Counted from the first letter of the stretch, positions 8,882 to 20,064 are shown. The stretch is 64,000 nucleotides of DNA from Halomonas faecis (GCF_010993975.1 NZ_JAACZO010000011.1:62001-126000), one strand, 5' to 3'. Notes: generated by a model from the letters alone, not told the origin. Numbers and translations are program-made.

Positions 8882-8998
8882 CGAGAGGTTTCAGGCTGTC
8901 GCAGGCGAGCATGGCAGGGAGACCTGGCCGTGGGCGTTGCCGGCGTCAAGCTCGCTGCGAGCGCCGTTGGATTTTTCATTCGATCGTTGGAGTACTGC

Positions 8999-9424
8999 AT
9001 GGATTCCCGCCAGTCCCTTACCACGCTGCGCGTGCGCGGCTACCATCTCGATGGCTACGGCCACGTCAACAATGCGCGCTACCTGGAGTTTCTCGAGGAG
9101 GGGCGCTGGGGCTACTTCGACGACCGCCCGGAGGTGGCGTCGCTGTTCGCTTCGGGCAAGTACGCTTTCGTTGCCGTCAACCTCAACATCGACTATCGCC
9201 GCGCCGCCGTGGCCGGTGACGATCTGGAGGTGATCACCCAAGTGGCCGAGCTGGGGTCGCGCAGTGCCCGCATGCATCAAACGATTCGTCGCAGCCGTGA
9301 CGGCAGGAGCGTGGCCGAGGCGGATCTCACCTTCGTGCTGCTCGATGTGGCCGCCAATCGGGCGGTGGCCATCGAGGGATCCATCCGCGAGGCGCTGCTG
9401 CCGCTGGTGATGCCCGCCGAGTGA
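8999..9424 (+). CDS. Hotdog-fold acyl-CoA thioesterase (4HBT family)
   Basis: 141 residues of the 4-hydroxybenzoyl-CoA thioesterase/YbgC-like family. The signature YGHVNNARYLEFLEEGRW places the usual catalytic acid next to the helix, followed by VNLNIDYRRAAVAGDDLEV. It probably hydrolyses acyl-CoA thioesters in the cytoplasm; chain length cannot be read from the sequence. The ATG at 8999 has GGAG about 8 bases upstream. The gene stands alone between rdgC and gyrA, and the palindrome over its promoter suggests control by a fatty-acid-sensing repressor. Confidence 0.85.
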   Translation: MDSRQSLTTLRVRGYHLDGYGHVNNARYLEFLEEGRWGYFDDRPEVASLFASGKYAFVAVNLNIDYRRAAVAGDDLEVITQVAELGSRSARMHQTIRRSRDGRSVAEADLTFVLLDVAANRAVAIEGSIREALLPLVMPAE

Positions 9425-9454
9425 CACTCCCTGCCTTTGCTCGCCACGCGGTGG

Positions 9455-9460
9455 TATGAT
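9455..9460 (+). promoter_or_regulatory. Possible -10 box for gyrA
   Basis: TATGAT lies 77 bases before the gyrA start. A convincing -35 box at proper spacing is not visible, so this is weak. Confidence 0.25.
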
Positions 9461-9537
9461 GGCAGGCTGTTGCGGCGAGCCATGCGCCCTGCGTGGTGAC
9501 ACGCCAACCTGTTGCAGTGCAAAGGATTCGACGACCC

Positions 9538-12222
9538 ATGGGTGACATCGCCAGAGAGATTCTGCCAGTCAACATCGAGGACGAACTCAAGCAGTCGTAT
9601 CTCGACTACGCGATGAGCGTGATCATCGGCCGGGCGCTGCCCGACGTGCGCGATGGCTTGAAGCCGGTTCACCGGCGTGTGCTGTTCGCCATGCACGAAC
9701 TGGGCAATGACTGGAACAAGCCTTACAAGAAGTCCGCCCGCGTCGTGGGCGATGTCATCGGTAAGTATCACCCCCACGGTGACAGCGCCGTCTACGACAC
9801 CATCGTGCGCATGGCCCAGGACTTCTCCATGCGCCACGTGCTGGTCGACGGCCAGGGCAATTTCGGCTCCATCGACGGCGACAACGCCGCGGCCATGCGT
9901 TACACCGAGGTGCGTATGGCGCGGCTTGCCCACGAGCTGCTGGCCGACCTGGAAAAGGACACCGTCGACTGGGTCGACAACTACGACGGCACCGAGCGCA
10001 TCCCCGAGGTGTTGCCCACCAAGGTGCCCAACCTGCTGATCAACGGCTCCTCGGGCATTGCCGTGGGCATGGCCACCAACATTCCGCCGCATAACATGGT
10101 GGAGGTGATCGACGGCTGCCTGGCGCTGATCGACGACTACACCCTCTCCGTCGACGACCTGATGGAGTACATCCCCGGCCCGGATTTCCCCACCGGCGGC
10201 ATCATCAACGGCCGTGCGGGCATCCTCGAGGCCTACCGCACCGGGCGCGGCCGCATCTACGTGCGCGCCTGCCACACCATCGAGCATGACGACAAGTCGG
10301 GCCGCGACCACATCATCGTCACCGAGCTGCCCTACCAGGTGAACAAGGCGCGGCTGATCGAGAAGATTGCCGAACTCGTCAAGGACAAGAAGATCGACGG
10401 CATCGCCGAGCTGCGCGACGAGTCCGACAAGGAAGGCCTGCGCGTGGTGATCGAGGTCAAGCGCGGCGAGTCCGGTGAGGTGGTGGTCAACAACCTGTTC
10501 GCCCAGACCCAGCTGCAGAACGTCTTCGGCATCAACATGGTGGCGCTGGAGGATGGGCAGCCGAAGATCCTCAACCTCAAGGAGGTGCTCGAGGCCTTCA
10601 TTCGCCACCGTCGTGAGGTGGTCACCCGGCGTACGCTCTTCGAGCTGAAGAAGGCCCGCGAGCGTGGCCACATCCTCGAAGGTCTGGCCGTTGCCATCTC
10701 CAACATCGACGAGGTGATCGAGCTGATCAAGGCCTCGCCCAGCGCTGCCGAGGCCAAGGAGAAGCTGCTGGCACGCAGCTGGCAGCCCGGCCAGGTCACC
10801 GGCATGCTCGAGCGGGCCGGTGCCACTTCGTGCAAGCCCGAGGATCTGGAGGAGGGCTTTGGCCTGAATCAGGCCGGCAGCGAATACCGTCTGTCGCCGG
10901 CCCAGGCCCAGGCGATCCTCGAGCTGCGCCTGCATCGCCTCACCGGGCTGGAAACCGAGAAGCTGCTCAACGAATACTTGGGCATTCTCGAGAAGATCGC
11001 CGAGCTCACGGCGATTCTCGCCTCTGCCGATCGACTGCTGGAGGTGATCCGCGAAGAGCTGACGGCGGTGCGCGACCAGTTCGGCAACTCACGCAAGACC
11101 GAGATCCAGGCCAGCCATCTTGATCTCTCCATCGAGGACCTGATCGCCGAGGAGGACATGGTGGTGACGGTCTCGCGGACCGGGTATGCCAAGACCCAGC
11201 CGCTCTCCGACTACCAGGCGCAGCGCCGCGGCGGACGGGGCAAGTCGGCCACGGCCATGAAAGACGAGGACGTCATCGAGCACCTGCTGGTGGCCTCCAC
11301 CCACGACACCGTGCTGTTGTTCTCCAATCGTGGCAAGGTCTACTGGCTGAAAGTCTACGAGATGCCGGTCGCCAGCCGCGGCTCGCGGGGCAAACCGCTG
11401 GTCAACATGCTGCCCCTCGACGAGGGCGAGGCGATCAACGCCATTCTGCCAGTGCGCGACTACGACGCGAACAGCTACATCCTGTTCGCCACCGCCAAGG
11501 GCACCGTCAAGCGCACCAGCCTCGAGCAGTTCTCGCGGCCGCGCAGCGTGGGCCTGATCGCCATCGACCTGGATGAGGACGACCGTTTGGTGGGGGCCGC
11601 CATCACCACCGGCACCGACCATGTGATGCTGCTGTCGTCCAACGGCAAGGCGATCCGCTTCGAGGAAACCGACGTGCGCGCCATGGGCCGCACCGCCCGC
11701 GGCGTGCGCGGCATGCGCCTGAAGAACGCTGCCGAGGTGATCAGCCTGATCATCCCCCAGAGCCAGCAGATCGATGCCGAGGCCGACAACGAGGTCGAGG
11801 GGGAAGAGAGCGCCGTGCTCGAGAACGGCAACGGCGGCCAGATCTATATCCTCACCGCCAGCGAGAACGGTTATGGCAAGCGCACGCGGCTGGAGGAGTT
11901 TCCGCTGCGCGGCCGCGGGGGTCAGGGCGTGATCGCCATGCAGACCAGCGAGCGCAACGGTGCCCTGGTGGCGGCGATGCAGGTCTATTCGACCGACGAG
12001 ATGATGCTGATCACCGACCGCGGTACCCTGGTTCGTACCCGGGTCGACGAGGTCTCGATCACGTCGCGCAACACCCAGGGCGTGATGCTGATCCGTCTGG
12101 GCAACGACGAGAAGCTGGTCAAAACGGTGCGCATCGACGAGCCTGAATCTGGGAATGAGCCGCAGGAGGAACTGGACGCGGACGACAATGGCAGCGTTGA
12201 CGAGACGCCGAACGACGACTGA
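9538..12222 (+). CDS. gyrA: DNA gyrase subunit A
   Basis: 894 residues, normal for the family. The N-terminal breakage-reunion domain starts [20 protein letters not shown]. The active tyrosine sits in AAAMRYTE, and the quinolone-resistance region [13 protein letters not shown] has the sensitive-type Ser83 and Asp87 in E. coli numbering. The C-terminal half holds the beta-pinwheel blades, with the GyrA box QRRGGRGKS, and ends in an acidic tail. Together with GyrB it introduces negative supercoils using ATP. The ATG at 9538 has AAAGGA upstream; an in-frame GTG at 9493 would add a non-conserved N-terminus. It heads the serC-pheA-tyrA/aroA-cmk-rpsA run. Confidence 0.98.
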   Translation: MGDIAREILPVNIEDELKQSYLDYAMSVIIGRALPDVRDGLKPVHRRVLFAMHELGNDWNKPYKKSARVVGDVIGKYHPHGDSAVYDTIVRMAQDFSMRHVLVDGQGNFGSIDGDNAAAMRYTEVRMARLAHELLADLEKDTVDWVDNYDGTERIPEVLPTKVPNLLINGSSGIAVGMATNIPPHNMVEVIDGCLALIDDYTLSVDDLMEYIPGPDFPTGGIINGRAGILEAYRTGRGRIYVRACHTIEHDDKSGRDHIIVTELPYQVNKARLIEKIAELVKDKKIDGIAELRDESDKEGLRVVIEVKRGESGEVVVNNLFAQTQLQNVFGINMVALEDGQPKILNLKEVLEAFIRHRREVVTRRTLFELKKARERGHILEGLAVAISNIDEVIELIKASPSAAEAKEKLLARSWQPGQVTGMLERAGATSCKPEDLEEGFGLNQAGSEYRLSPAQAQAILELRLHRLTGLETEKLLNEYLGILEKIAELTAILASADRLLEVIREELTAVRDQFGNSRKTEIQASHLDLSIEDLIAEEDMVVTVSRTGYAKTQPLSDYQAQRRGGRGKSATAMKDEDVIEHLLVASTHDTVLLFSNRGKVYWLKVYEMPVASRGSRGKPLVNMLPLDEGEAINAILPVRDYDANSYILFATAKGTVKRTSLEQFSRPRSVGLIAIDLDEDDRLVGAAITTGTDHVMLLSSNGKAIRFEETDVRAMGRTARGVRGMRLKNAAEVISLIIPQSQQIDAEADNEVEGEESAVLENGNGGQIYILTASENGYGKRTRLEEFPLRGRGGQGVIAMQTSERNGALVAAMQVYSTDEMMLITDRGTLVRTRVDEVSITSRNTQGVMLIRLGNDEKLVKTVRIDEPESGNEPQEELDADDNGSVDETPNDD

Positions 12223-12330
12223 GGCTTGCTGCCACATGCCGAGCGATGAGCGCCGGGGACGAGGTGAAGCGAGGGTCTTTTGCCAGGGGTGAGGCGGAAT
12301 CAGAAGAACATGTTCTTCCCGCCGAACGGG

Positions 12331-12436
12331 TTGGCCATGGATGGCCAACCCAGGCCCTGCAAGCGGTGCAGGATGCAAGAGCGCCGCAGGGCAAAAATAG
12401 CGCCCAGGGATGGGTTTACAGCGCCCTCGCGAAGGC
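12331..12436 (+). repeat. Dispersed intergenic repeat, copy A
   Basis: Starts with a palindrome TTGGCCAT-GG-ATGGCCAA (12331-12348) and ends with a 39-base core (12398-12436) that includes GGATGGGTTTACAGCGCC. The core recurs with two mismatches at 45499-45537, again preceded by a CATGGATGG palindrome. In this copy about 50 extra bases separate the two parts. It fills much of the gyrA-serC gap. Confidence 0.75.
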
Positions 12437-12506
12437 TCGTCGCCGGAACAGCTCGTCGCGTGCCGGTCCAGTAAAACGCTTGAGCTGAGACGGAACCACC
12501 ACGCTG

Positions 12507-13610
12507 ATGACACGCCACTACAATTTCTGCGCCGGCCCTGCGGCCCTGCCCACTCCGGTGCTCGAACGTGCCCGCGAAGAACTCCTCGACTACCAGGGGC
12601 TCGGCCTCTCGGTGATGGAAATGAGCCATCGCAGCCCCGAGTTCGTGGCCATTGCCGAGCGGGCCGAGTCGGACCTGCGCGAACTGCTGGCCATTCCCGA
12701 CGATTATCGGGTGCTCTTCCTGCAGGGCGGGGCGAGCCTGCAGTTCGCCATGCTGCCGATGAACCTGCTGGGGAGCGGCGGCAGCGCCAACTTCCTGCAT
12801 ACCGGCATCTGGGCCAAGAAGGCCATCGCCGAGGCCAAGCACCTTGGCTACCCGGTGCACGTGGCGGCGAGCAGCGAGGCTAACGGGCACGTGCGCGTGC
12901 CGCGCCAGGAGGAGATCGCTCTCTCGCCCGATGCGGCCTACCTGCACTACACCGCCAACGAGACCATCGGCGGGCTCGCCTTCGACTACGTTCCCCAGGC
13001 GCGCAGACCCGATGGCAGCGAGGTGCCGCTGGTTTGCGACATGTCCTCGTCGATTCTTTCCGGCCCCATCGACGTCAGTCGCTTCGGTGTGATCTACGCC
13101 GGCGCGCAGAAGAACGTCGGTCCCGCCGGCCTGACGCTGGTCATCGTGCGCGAGGATCTGCTCGGCACGGCGGCGCCGGCTACGCCCACGCTGTTCGACT
13201 ACCGAGCGCTGGCCGATGCCGGCTCCATGGTCAACACGCCGCCGACCTTCGCCTGGTACCTGGCTGGGCTCGTCTTTCAATGGCTCAAGCACGACATTGG
13301 TGGTCTCGAGGCGATGGCGGCCATCAATGGGGGCAAGGCCGGAGCGCTCTATTCGGCCATCGACGCCAGCGGCTTCTACAGCAACCCGATCGCCGTGCCC
13401 AACCGCTCGTCGATGAACGTACCCTTCGTGCTGGCCGACGAGCGGTTGAACGAGACCTTCCTCGCCGAGGCCGACCGGGCCGGATTGCTCAACCTCAAGG
13501 GCCACCGCAGCGTGGGCGGCATGCGTGCCAGCCTCTACAATGCGGTACCGGAGGCCGGTGTTGATGCTCTGGTCGACTTCATGACCGATTTCGAACACAG
13601 AAGGGGCTGA
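12507..13610 (+). CDS. serC: Phosphoserine aminotransferase
   Basis: 367 residues. A class V aminotransferase with the N-terminal signature YNFCAGPAALP, the phosphate-binding QGGASLQF and the pyridoxal-phosphate lysine Lys202 in AGAQKNVGPAG. It converts 3-phosphohydroxypyruvate to phosphoserine with glutamate, and also serves the pyridoxine pathway in many gammaproteobacteria. There is only a weak ribosome site before the ATG. pheA follows after 3 bases, so the two are cotranscribed, as in Pseudomonas and Halomonas. Confidence 0.97.
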   Translation: MTRHYNFCAGPAALPTPVLERAREELLDYQGLGLSVMEMSHRSPEFVAIAERAESDLRELLAIPDDYRVLFLQGGASLQFAMLPMNLLGSGGSANFLHTGIWAKKAIAEAKHLGYPVHVAASSEANGHVRVPRQEEIALSPDAAYLHYTANETIGGLAFDYVPQARRPDGSEVPLVCDMSSSILSGPIDVSRFGVIYAGAQKNVGPAGLTLVIVREDLLGTAAPATPTLFDYRALADAGSMVNTPPTFAWYLAGLVFQWLKHDIGGLEAMAAINGGKAGALYSAIDASGFYSNPIAVPNRSSMNVPFVLADERLNETFLAEADRAGLLNLKGHRSVGGMRASLYNAVPEAGVDALVDFMTDFEHRRG

Positions 13611-13613
13611 CGG

Positions 13614-14705
13614 ATGAGCGATACCCCCACCAATCTCGACGAATTGCGCGAGCGCATCGACAGTCTCGACAACGATATCCTGCGGCTGATCAGCGAGCGG
13701 GCCAGCTGTGCCCAGGAGGTTGCCGAGGTCAAGACCGAAAGGGAGCCGGGCGCCGTTTTCTATCGACCGGAACGCGAAGCTCAGGTGCTGCGTCGCATCA
13801 TGGAGCTCAACCCGGGGCCACTCAACAGCGAGGAGATGGCCCGGCTGTTCCGCGAGATCATGTCGGCCTGCCTGGCCCTGGAACAGCCGGTCAAGGTGGC
13901 CTATCTGGGCCCCGAGGGGACCTTTACCCAGCAGGCGGCGCTCAAGCACTTCGGCGAGAGCGCGGTGAGCCTGCCCATGGCCGCCATCGACGAGGTGTTC
14001 CGCGAGGTGGAAGCCGGTGCGGTCAACTACGGCGTGGTGCCGGTGGAGAATTCCACCGAGGGCGTGATCAGCCATACCCTCGACTCCTTCATCGACTCGT
14101 CCATTCGCATCTGCGGCGAGGTGGTGCTGCGCATCCATCATCACCTATTGGTGGCCGATACCACCCTGCGCGACAAGATTTCGCGGGTTTACTCCCACCC
14201 CCAGTCGTTCGCCCAGTGCCGCAAGTGGCTCGATGCCCACTTTCCGCGTGCCGAGCGCGTACCGGTCTCTTCCAACGCCGAGGCGGCGCGGATGGTCAAG
14301 GGCGAGTGGCACAGCGCCGCCATTGCCGGCGACATGGCGGCCAAGCTCTACGATCTGGAGCGCGTGGCGGAAAAGATCGAGGATCGCCCCGACAACTCCA
14401 CGCGCTTCCTGATCATCGGTACCCAGCACGTACCGATGTCGGGCGCCGACAAGACCTCCGTGGTGGTGGCCATGCGCAACCAGCCGGGGGCGCTGCATGA
14501 GCTTCTCGAGCCATTCCATCGTCATCAGATCGATCTGACGCGTCTCGAGACGCGCCCCTCGCGTAGCGGGGTGTGGAACTACGTCTTCTTCATCGACTTC
14601 AAGGGGCACGTCGACGAACCCAAGGTGGCGGCGGTGCTCGAAGAGGTACGGTTGCGCGCCTCCGAGCTCAAGGTGCTCGGCTCTTATCCCATCGGCGTGC
14701 TGTGA
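13614..14705 (+). CDS. pheA: Bifunctional chorismate mutase/prephenate dehydratase
   Basis: 363 residues. An AroQ-type chorismate mutase occupies about residues 1-90 (LDELRERIDSLDNDILRLIS). The prephenate dehydratase domain starts at VAYLGPEGTFTQQAA and contains PVENSTEG and the catalytic NSTRFLIIG. A C-terminal ACT domain (GALHELLEPFHRHQIDLT, then ETRP) should bind phenylalanine for feedback inhibition. It commits chorismate to phenylalanine. The start is 3 bases after the serC stop, and the next gene follows after 4 bases. Confidence 0.97.
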   Translation: MSDTPTNLDELRERIDSLDNDILRLISERASCAQEVAEVKTEREPGAVFYRPEREAQVLRRIMELNPGPLNSEEMARLFREIMSACLALEQPVKVAYLGPEGTFTQQAALKHFGESAVSLPMAAIDEVFREVEAGAVNYGVVPVENSTEGVISHTLDSFIDSSIRICGEVVLRIHHHLLVADTTLRDKISRVYSHPQSFAQCRKWLDAHFPRAERVPVSSNAEAARMVKGEWHSAAIAGDMAAKLYDLERVAEKIEDRPDNSTRFLIIGTQHVPMSGADKTSVVVAMRNQPGALHELLEPFHRHQIDLTRLETRPSRSGVWNYVFFIDFKGHVDEPKVAAVLEEVRLRASELKVLGSYPIGVL

Positions 14706-14709
14706 CCCC

Positions 14710-16977
14710 ATGACGTCCCGTGAAGTGAGCGAAGCGCGCCTGCTGATCGTTGGTCTGGGGCTGATCGGGGGCTCGCTGGCGGCGGCACTGCGGGCCAGTG
14801 GACATCGTGGCGAGATAGTGGCCTGCGACCCGGATGCCCGCGAGGTCGCCTGCGGTATCGAGATGGGGTTGATCGATCGCGGCGATACGCAGTTGGCACC
14901 GCTGGTCGAAGACGCTTCGCTGGTGGTTCTGGCGGTGCCGGTGTTGGCGATGGAGTCGGTGATGGCCGAGCTGGCCGAGGCCTTGCCCCAGGCCGCCGCC
15001 GACGTGGTCGTCACTGACGTGGGCAGCACCAAGGCCGCCATCCGCGAGGCAGCCATGCGCGTGTTCGGGGAGCTGCCCGCCAACCTGGTGCTGGGCCACC
15101 CCATTGCCGGTTCGGAGAAGAGCGGCGTGGCAGCGGCGAACGCCGAGCTCTACGTACGTCACAAGGTGATTCTCACGCCCACGGCGAATACCGACCCGGC
15201 TGCCGTGGCGCGAGTTCGCCGACTGTGGGCGACGTGCGGGGCCGACGTGCTGGAGATGACGGTCGAACGTCACGACCAGGTGTTGGCCAGGACCAGCCAC
15301 CTGCCGCATCTGCTCGCCTTCTCGCTGGTCGATACGCTGGCGAGACAGGACGAACGGCTCGACATCTTTCGCTATGCCGCTGGCGGCTTTCGCGACTTCA
15401 CTCGCATCGCCGGCAGCGACCCGGTGATGTGGCGCGACATCTTCCTCGCCAACCGCGACGCCGTGCTCGCTTCGCTGGATGACTTCGAGGCCGGCGTGGC
15501 GCGGTTGCGCCATGCAGTGGAACAAGGCGACGGCGATGGCCTGCTGGCTACCTTCGACCGTGCCAGCCACGCGCGCCATTACTTCGAATCCCTGCTCAAC
15601 CAGAGCAGTTATCAGGCGGAATACCAGATGCAACAGCAAGGCAAACTGACCTTCAGGGCTGCGCCCGGTGGCCATGTCGTCGGGCGCATCCGCGTGCCCG
15701 GCGACAAGTCGATTTCCCACCGCTCCATCATGCTCGGCGCGCTCGCCGAGGGCGTCACCGAGATCAAGGGCTTCCTCGAAGGGGAAGACAGCCTGGCCAC
15801 CCTGCAAGCCTTTCGCGAGATGGGCGTGGCCATCGAGGGGCCGCACCAGGGGCGGGTGACCGTGCACGGCGTGGGCATGCACGGCCTCCAGGCGCCCAGC
15901 GGACCGCTTTACGTGGGTAACGCCGGTACGGCAATGCGCCTGTTTGCCGGGCTGTTGGCCGGCCAAGCCTTCGATACCGAGCTCACCGGCGATGTCTCGC
16001 TGACCAAGCGCCCCATGGGCCGGGTGGCCGACCCCCTGCGGGAGATGGGAGCCGAGATCGACACCGCCGAGGGCGGGCGTCCTCCGCTCAGGATCAAGGG
16101 TGGTCGCCGGCTGCGCGGCATCGATTACGACATGCCCATGGCCAGTGCCCAGGTGAAATCTTGCCTGCTGCTCGCCGGCCTCTACGCCGAGGGTGAAACG
16201 CGGGTGCGCGAACCGGCGCCGACGCGCGATCACACCGAGCGCATGCTCGCCGGTTTCGGTTATCGCGTGCATCGCGAGGGCGACACCTGCTGGCTACAGG
16301 GGGGCGGCAAGCTCACTGCGGCGCCCATCGACGTGCCCAGCGATATTTCCTCGGCGGCGTTTTTCCTGGTGGCGGCGGCGATCACGCCGGGATCGGATCT
16401 CGTTCTCGAGCACGTCGGCATCAATCCCACGCGAATCGGGGTGATCAACATTCTGCAGGCCATGGGTGCCGACCTGCGCCTGGAGAACGAGCGCGAGGTG
16501 GGCGGCGAGCCGGTGGCCGACCTGCACGTGCGCTACGCGCCGCTGCACGGCATCGACATTCCCGCGGATCAGGTACCGTTGGCCATCGACGAGTTCCCGG
16601 CGCTGTTCGTTGCGGCGGCGAATGCCGAAGGAACCACTCGGCTCAGAGGGGCCGAAGAACTGCGCGTGAAGGAGTCCGACCGCTTGCAGGCCATGGCCGA
16701 TGGCCTGGCTGCCATCGGGGTCGAACACGAGCTGCTGCCGGATGGTATCGACATCCTGGGTAGCGCAACGCGGGAGGCGGCCAGCTATGGCGGCGGACGC
16801 GTCGACAGTCTCGGCGACCACCGCATCGCTATGGCGTTCGCGGTAGCGGCGCTGCGTGCCAGCGACGCCATCGTCATCGACGACTGCGCCAACGTGGCGA
16901 CGTCGTTCCCCGGTTTCGTGGAGCTGGCGGCGCAGGTCGGCCTGACGATATCGCAGAACGATGAGGAAGAAGGATGA
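14710..16977 (+). CDS. tyrA-aroA: Fused prephenate dehydrogenase / EPSP synthase (TyrA-AroA)
   Basis: 755 residues joining two enzymes. The TyrA half (about 1-295) has the NAD-binding [13 protein letters not shown] motif and the [12 protein letters not shown] signature; it oxidises prephenate or arogenate on the way to tyrosine. The AroA half begins near residue 307 with [10 protein letters not shown]. It shows [35 protein letters not shown], and ESDRL with the catalytic acid, making 5-enolpyruvylshikimate-3-phosphate. This fusion is known in pseudomonads and halomonads. No hisC-type gene separates it from pheA here, unlike Pseudomonas. Its stop overlaps the cmk start in ATGA. Confidence 0.96.
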   Translation: MTSREVSEARLLIVGLGLIGGSLAAALRASGHRGEIVACDPDAREVACGIEMGLIDRGDTQLAPLVEDASLVVLAVPVLAMESVMAELAEALPQAAADVVVTDVGSTKAAIREAAMRVFGELPANLVLGHPIAGSEKSGVAAANAELYVRHKVILTPTANTDPAAVARVRRLWATCGADVLEMTVERHDQVLARTSHLPHLLAFSLVDTLARQDERLDIFRYAAGGFRDFTRIAGSDPVMWRDIFLANRDAVLASLDDFEAGVARLRHAVEQGDGDGLLATFDRASHARHYFESLLNQSSYQAEYQMQQQGKLTFRAAPGGHVVGRIRVPGDKSISHRSIMLGALAEGVTEIKGFLEGEDSLATLQAFREMGVAIEGPHQGRVTVHGVGMHGLQAPSGPLYVGNAGTAMRLFAGLLAGQAFDTELTGDVSLTKRPMGRVADPLREMGAEIDTAEGGRPPLRIKGGRRLRGIDYDMPMASAQVKSCLLLAGLYAEGETRVREPAPTRDHTERMLAGFGYRVHREGDTCWLQGGGKLTAAPIDVPSDISSAAFFLVAAAITPGSDLVLEHVGINPTRIGVINILQAMGADLRLENEREVGGEPVADLHVRYAPLHGIDIPADQVPLAIDEFPALFVAAANAEGTTRLRGAEELRVKESDRLQAMADGLAAIGVEHELLPDGIDILGSATREAASYGGGRVDSLGDHRIAMAFAVAALRASDAIVIDDCANVATSFPGFVELAAQVGLTISQNDEEEG

Positions 16978-17663
16978 GCGAGAGCGTTCCCGTCGTCACC
17001 CTCGACGGCCCCGGAGGCGCCGGCAAGGGCACCATCAGTCGCCTGATCGCCGAGCGCTTGGGCTGGCACCTGCTGGACAGCGGCGCCCTGTATCGACTCG
17101 CGGCTCTGGCCGCGCTGCGTCACGGTACGGAGCTCGACGATGCCGAAGCGTTGGCCGAACTGGCGCGTCATCTCGACGTCGCCTTTCTCGCCGAGGACGA
17201 AGCGACCCGGGTATTGCTCGAAGGCGACGACGTGAGCCGGGATATCCGTACGGAGCGAACCGGGGACGCCGCCTCTCAGGTGGCTGCCGTGCCGGCGGTG
17301 CGCGAAGCGCTGCTCCAGCGCCAGAGAGACTTCCGCAAGCCGCCCGGCCTGGTGGCCGATGGCCGCGACATGGGTACCGTGGTGTTCGCGGATGCGCCGC
17401 TCAAGGTGTTTCTCACCGCGAGTGCCGAGGAGCGGGCGCGACGGCGTTACCTTCAGTTGCAGGAATCGGGTGTGGATGCTAGTCTATCGAGTCTTTTGAA
17501 GGAGATTCAGGCACGCGATGCTCGCGACATGCAACGCAGCGTGGCTCCGCTCAAGCCGGCCGATGACGCCATCACGCTTGACACCACGCGCCTGACGATA
17601 CCGGAAGTGGTGGATCGGCTGACGGAGTGGCTGACCGAACGCGGTCTGACTTCCGCCACCTGA
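16974..17663 (+). CDS. cmk: Cytidylate kinase
   Basis: 229 residues of normal length. The P-loop reads [11 protein letters not shown], the substrate-binding region [10 protein letters not shown] is near residue 36, and [12 protein letters not shown] and [14 protein letters not shown] match the family. It phosphorylates CMP and dCMP with ATP. The start overlaps the tyrA-aroA stop by ATGA, indicating translational coupling; rpsA follows after a 173-base leader. Confidence 0.97.
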   Translation: MSESVPVVTLDGPGGAGKGTISRLIAERLGWHLLDSGALYRLAALAALRHGTELDDAEALAELARHLDVAFLAEDEATRVLLEGDDVSRDIRTERTGDAASQVAAVPAVREALLQRQRDFRKPPGLVADGRDMGTVVFADAPLKVFLTASAEERARRRYLQLQESGVDASLSSLLKEIQARDARDMQRSVAPLKPADDAITLDTTRLTIPEVVDRLTEWLTERGLTSAT

Positions 17664-17836
17664 ACTCCCTTGCGGCGCTCCCGTACGGATGTCATGAGCT
17701 GATCGAGCCACACAGGGAAGCTCGGTCAGGTCGAACCAGCGTCAACATCCCCGGGGGCTTGGTGAATTAGGCCCGCACTCGCTGGTGGTGCGGAGAAGGC
17801 GGCGACGCCTCTAACCGTTGATCACGTAGGAAAATC
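17664..17836 (+). promoter_or_regulatory. rpsA leader region
   Basis: 173 bases between cmk and rpsA. Before the start codon it has GTAGGAAAATC rather than a strong Shine-Dalgarno box. In E. coli S1 represses its own translation through a structured leader with weak GGA-containing hairpins, and this leader could serve likewise. The role is inferred from the family only. Confidence 0.35.
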
Positions 17837-19513
17837 ATGAGCGAAAGCTTTGCTGAACTTTTCGAGCAGTCACTTCAGGACATCAACATGGAGCCGGGCG
17901 CCATCGTCATGGCGTCCGTCGTCGACATCGATGGTGACTGGGTCACCGTCAATGCCGGCCTGAAGTCCGAGGGTCAGATCCCCGCGGCGCAGTTCCGCGA
18001 TGAAAACGGCGAGTTGACCATCGCCGTCGGCGACGAAGTCAAGGTCGCCCTGGAAGCCGTCGAGGACGGTTTCGGCGCGACACGCCTGTCCCGCGAGAAG
18101 GCCAAGCGCGCTGAGGCCTGGAAAGTGCTGGAAGCCGCCTTCGAGAAGGAAGAGATCGTCAAGGGCGTGATCAACGGCAAGGTCAAGGGTGGTTTCACCG
18201 TCGATGTCGACTCGATTCGTGCATTCCTGCCCGGTTCGCTGGTCGATGTGCGCCCGGTGCGCGACACCACGCACCTCGAGAACAAGGAACTCGACTTCAA
18301 GGTCATCAAGCTCGACCCCAAGCGCAACAACGTGGTGGTGTCGCGTCGGGCCGTGCTCGAGGCCGAGAACAGCGCCGAGCGTGAAGCGCTGCTCGCCACC
18401 CTGCAGGAAGGTCAGCAGATCGTGGGGATCGTCAAGAACCTCACCGATTACGGCGCCTTCGTCGACCTGGGCGGCGTCGATGGCCTGCTGCACATCACCG
18501 ATATGGCCTGGAAGCGTATCAAGCATCCCAGCGAGATCGTTGCCGTGGGCGACGAGATCACCGTCAAGGTGCTGAAGTTCGACCGCGAGCGCAACCGCGT
18601 ATCGCTGGGCCTCAAGCAGCTCGGTGAGGATCCGTGGGTCAACATCAAGGATCGCTACCCCGAGGGCACCGTGGTCACGGCCCAGGTCACCAACCTCACC
18701 GACTACGGCTGCTTTGCCGAGCTGGAAGAGGGTGTCGAGGGCTTGGTTCACGTCTCCGAGATGGACTGGACCAACAAGAACATCCATCCCTCCAAGGTCG
18801 TGCAGATCGGCGACGATGTGGAAGTCATGGTGCTCGACATCGACGAAGAGCGCCGCCGCATCTCCCTGGGTCTCAAGCAGTGCACCCCGAACCCCTGGGA
18901 AACCTTCAGCGCCACGTACAACAAGGGCGATCGCGTTTCCGGCACCATCAAGTCGATCACCGATTTCGGCATCTTCATCGGTCTGGAAGGCGGCATCGAC
19001 GGTCTGGTCCACCTCTCCGACCTCTCCTGGACCGAGACCGGCGAAGAAGCCGTGCGTCGCTACAAGAAGGGCGATGAGGCGGAAGCCGTCATTCTCTCCA
19101 TCGATCCGGAGCGTGAGCGTATCTCGCTGGGCATCAAGCAGCTCGATACCGATCCCGTCGCCGAGTACCTGGCCGTCAACGACAAGGGCTCCATCGTCAC
19201 CGGCCGCGTGATCGAGGTCGATGCCAAGGAGGCCCAGGTCGAGCTGGCTACCGATGTGATCGCCGTGCTCAAGGCTTCCGAGATCAGCGCCGACCGCGTT
19301 GAGGATGCCCGCAACGTGCTGAGCGAAGGCGACAGCGTCGAGGCCCGCATCGTCGGCGTCGATCGCAAGAATCGTCAGATCAACCTCTCCATCAAGGCCA
19401 AGGAGCAGGACGATACGCGTCAGAACCTGAAGAAACTGCGCGAGCAGGACGTCGATGGCGGTGGCCCGACCACCATCGGCGACCTGATCAAGCAGCAAAT
19501 GGGTCAGGACTGA
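17837..19513 (+). CDS. rpsA: 30S ribosomal protein S1
   Basis: 558 residues, the usual gammaproteobacterial length. Six S1 RNA-binding repeats are visible through recurring segments such as [41 protein letters not shown] and [21 protein letters not shown]1 binds mRNA leaders and helps initiation on the small subunit. It ends with the family-like tail [10 protein letters not shown] strong hairpin follows. Expression is probably from its own promoter plus read-through from cmk. Confidence 0.98.
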   Translation: MSESFAELFEQSLQDINMEPGAIVMASVVDIDGDWVTVNAGLKSEGQIPAAQFRDENGELTIAVGDEVKVALEAVEDGFGATRLSREKAKRAEAWKVLEAAFEKEEIVKGVINGKVKGGFTVDVDSIRAFLPGSLVDVRPVRDTTHLENKELDFKVIKLDPKRNNVVVSRRAVLEAENSAEREALLATLQEGQQIVGIVKNLTDYGAFVDLGGVDGLLHITDMAWKRIKHPSEIVAVGDEITVKVLKFDRERNRVSLGLKQLGEDPWVNIKDRYPEGTVVTAQVTNLTDYGCFAELEEGVEGLVHVSEMDWTNKNIHPSKVVQIGDDVEVMVLDIDEERRRISLGLKQCTPNPWETFSATYNKGDRVSGTIKSITDFGIFIGLEGGIDGLVHLSDLSWTETGEEAVRRYKKGDEAEAVILSIDPERERISLGIKQLDTDPVAEYLAVNDKGSIVTGRVIEVDAKEAQVELATDVIAVLKASEISADRVEDARNVLSEGDSVEARIVGVDRKNRQINLSIKAKEQDDTRQNLKKLREQDVDGGGPTTIGDLIKQQMGQD

Positions 19514-19550
19514 TCCAACGCCCCGGCAAGGCCGGAGTGCGAAGTCCGTC

Positions 19551-19584
19551 AACGCCGCCCCGCCATGGGGCGGCGTTGTCGTTT
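19551..19584 (+). terminator. Terminator after rpsA
   Basis: A perfect 11-bp GC-rich stem AACGCCGCCCC/GGGGCGGCGTT (19551-19561, 19567-19577) with a 5-base loop, followed by GTCGTTT. The U-tract is weak. Confidence 0.7.
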
Positions 19585-19653
19585 CAGGGCGGGCTGTGCC
19601 AAGCTGTCCGGCGTAGCGGGTTGCCAGCGGCCACGGAGAGCGAAACGCGAGAC

Positions 19654-20064
19654 ATGGCTACCATCGAACACAGCGCCATTCTCAAGGCGCCACCGGAGCG
19701 CGTGTTCGCCCTGCTGGAGCGGGTCGAGGACTTCGTGGACTATTCCGACCTGATTCAGGCCATCGATTCGCTGGGCGATGCCCGGTACCGGTGGTACGTC
19801 CATGCGGTGGGCATGGACTGGACCTTCGACGTGGCCATCACCGAGTGTCGGCCGCCGGAGGTGCTTGCCTGGGAGTCGTTGGAAGGGGTGCACAATCAGG
19901 GCTGCTATCGGCTGACCCCGGTCGAGGAAGGAACCCAGGTGGCTTTCACCCTCACTTATGCCATCCGCAACCGCCTGTTGGAGAAGGCCGTCACCCGCGC
20001 TGCCAGGCCGCTGGTCGGCAAGGTCAGCCGGCAGATCCTCGAACGGGTGGAGGCCAGACTGTGA
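19654..20064 (+). CDS. SRPBCC (START/polyketide-cyclase-like) family protein
   Basis: 136 residues with the typical opening of the SRPBCC fold (MATIEHSAILKAPPERVFALLERVEDF) and a C-terminal long helix. Such proteins have a deep hydrophobic pocket; related ones bind coenzyme Q or other lipids, but no catalytic residues can be named and the ligand is unknown. The ATG at 19654 is preferred because it gives the conserved N-terminus. Its TGA overlaps the GTG start of the next gene, so the two are coupled. Confidence 0.75.
   Translation: MATIEHSAILKAPPERVFALLERVEDFVDYSDLIQAIDSLGDARYRWYVHAVGMDWTFDVAITECRPPEVLAWESLEGVHNQGCYRLTPVEEGTQVAFTLTYAIRNRLLEKAVTRAARPLVGKVSRQILERVEARL

Noticed and set aside
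9778..9800. Quinolone-resistance mutation in gyrA
   Set aside because: Ser83 and Asp87 are the sensitive residues.
9277..10935. Long open frame antisense to gyrA
   Set aside because: Mirror of gyrA codon use; no recognisable domain.
17870..19552. Long open frame antisense to rpsA (about 560 codons)
   Set aside because: A shadow of GC-rich codon bias; no homology-like motifs, and the sense strand is clearly S1.
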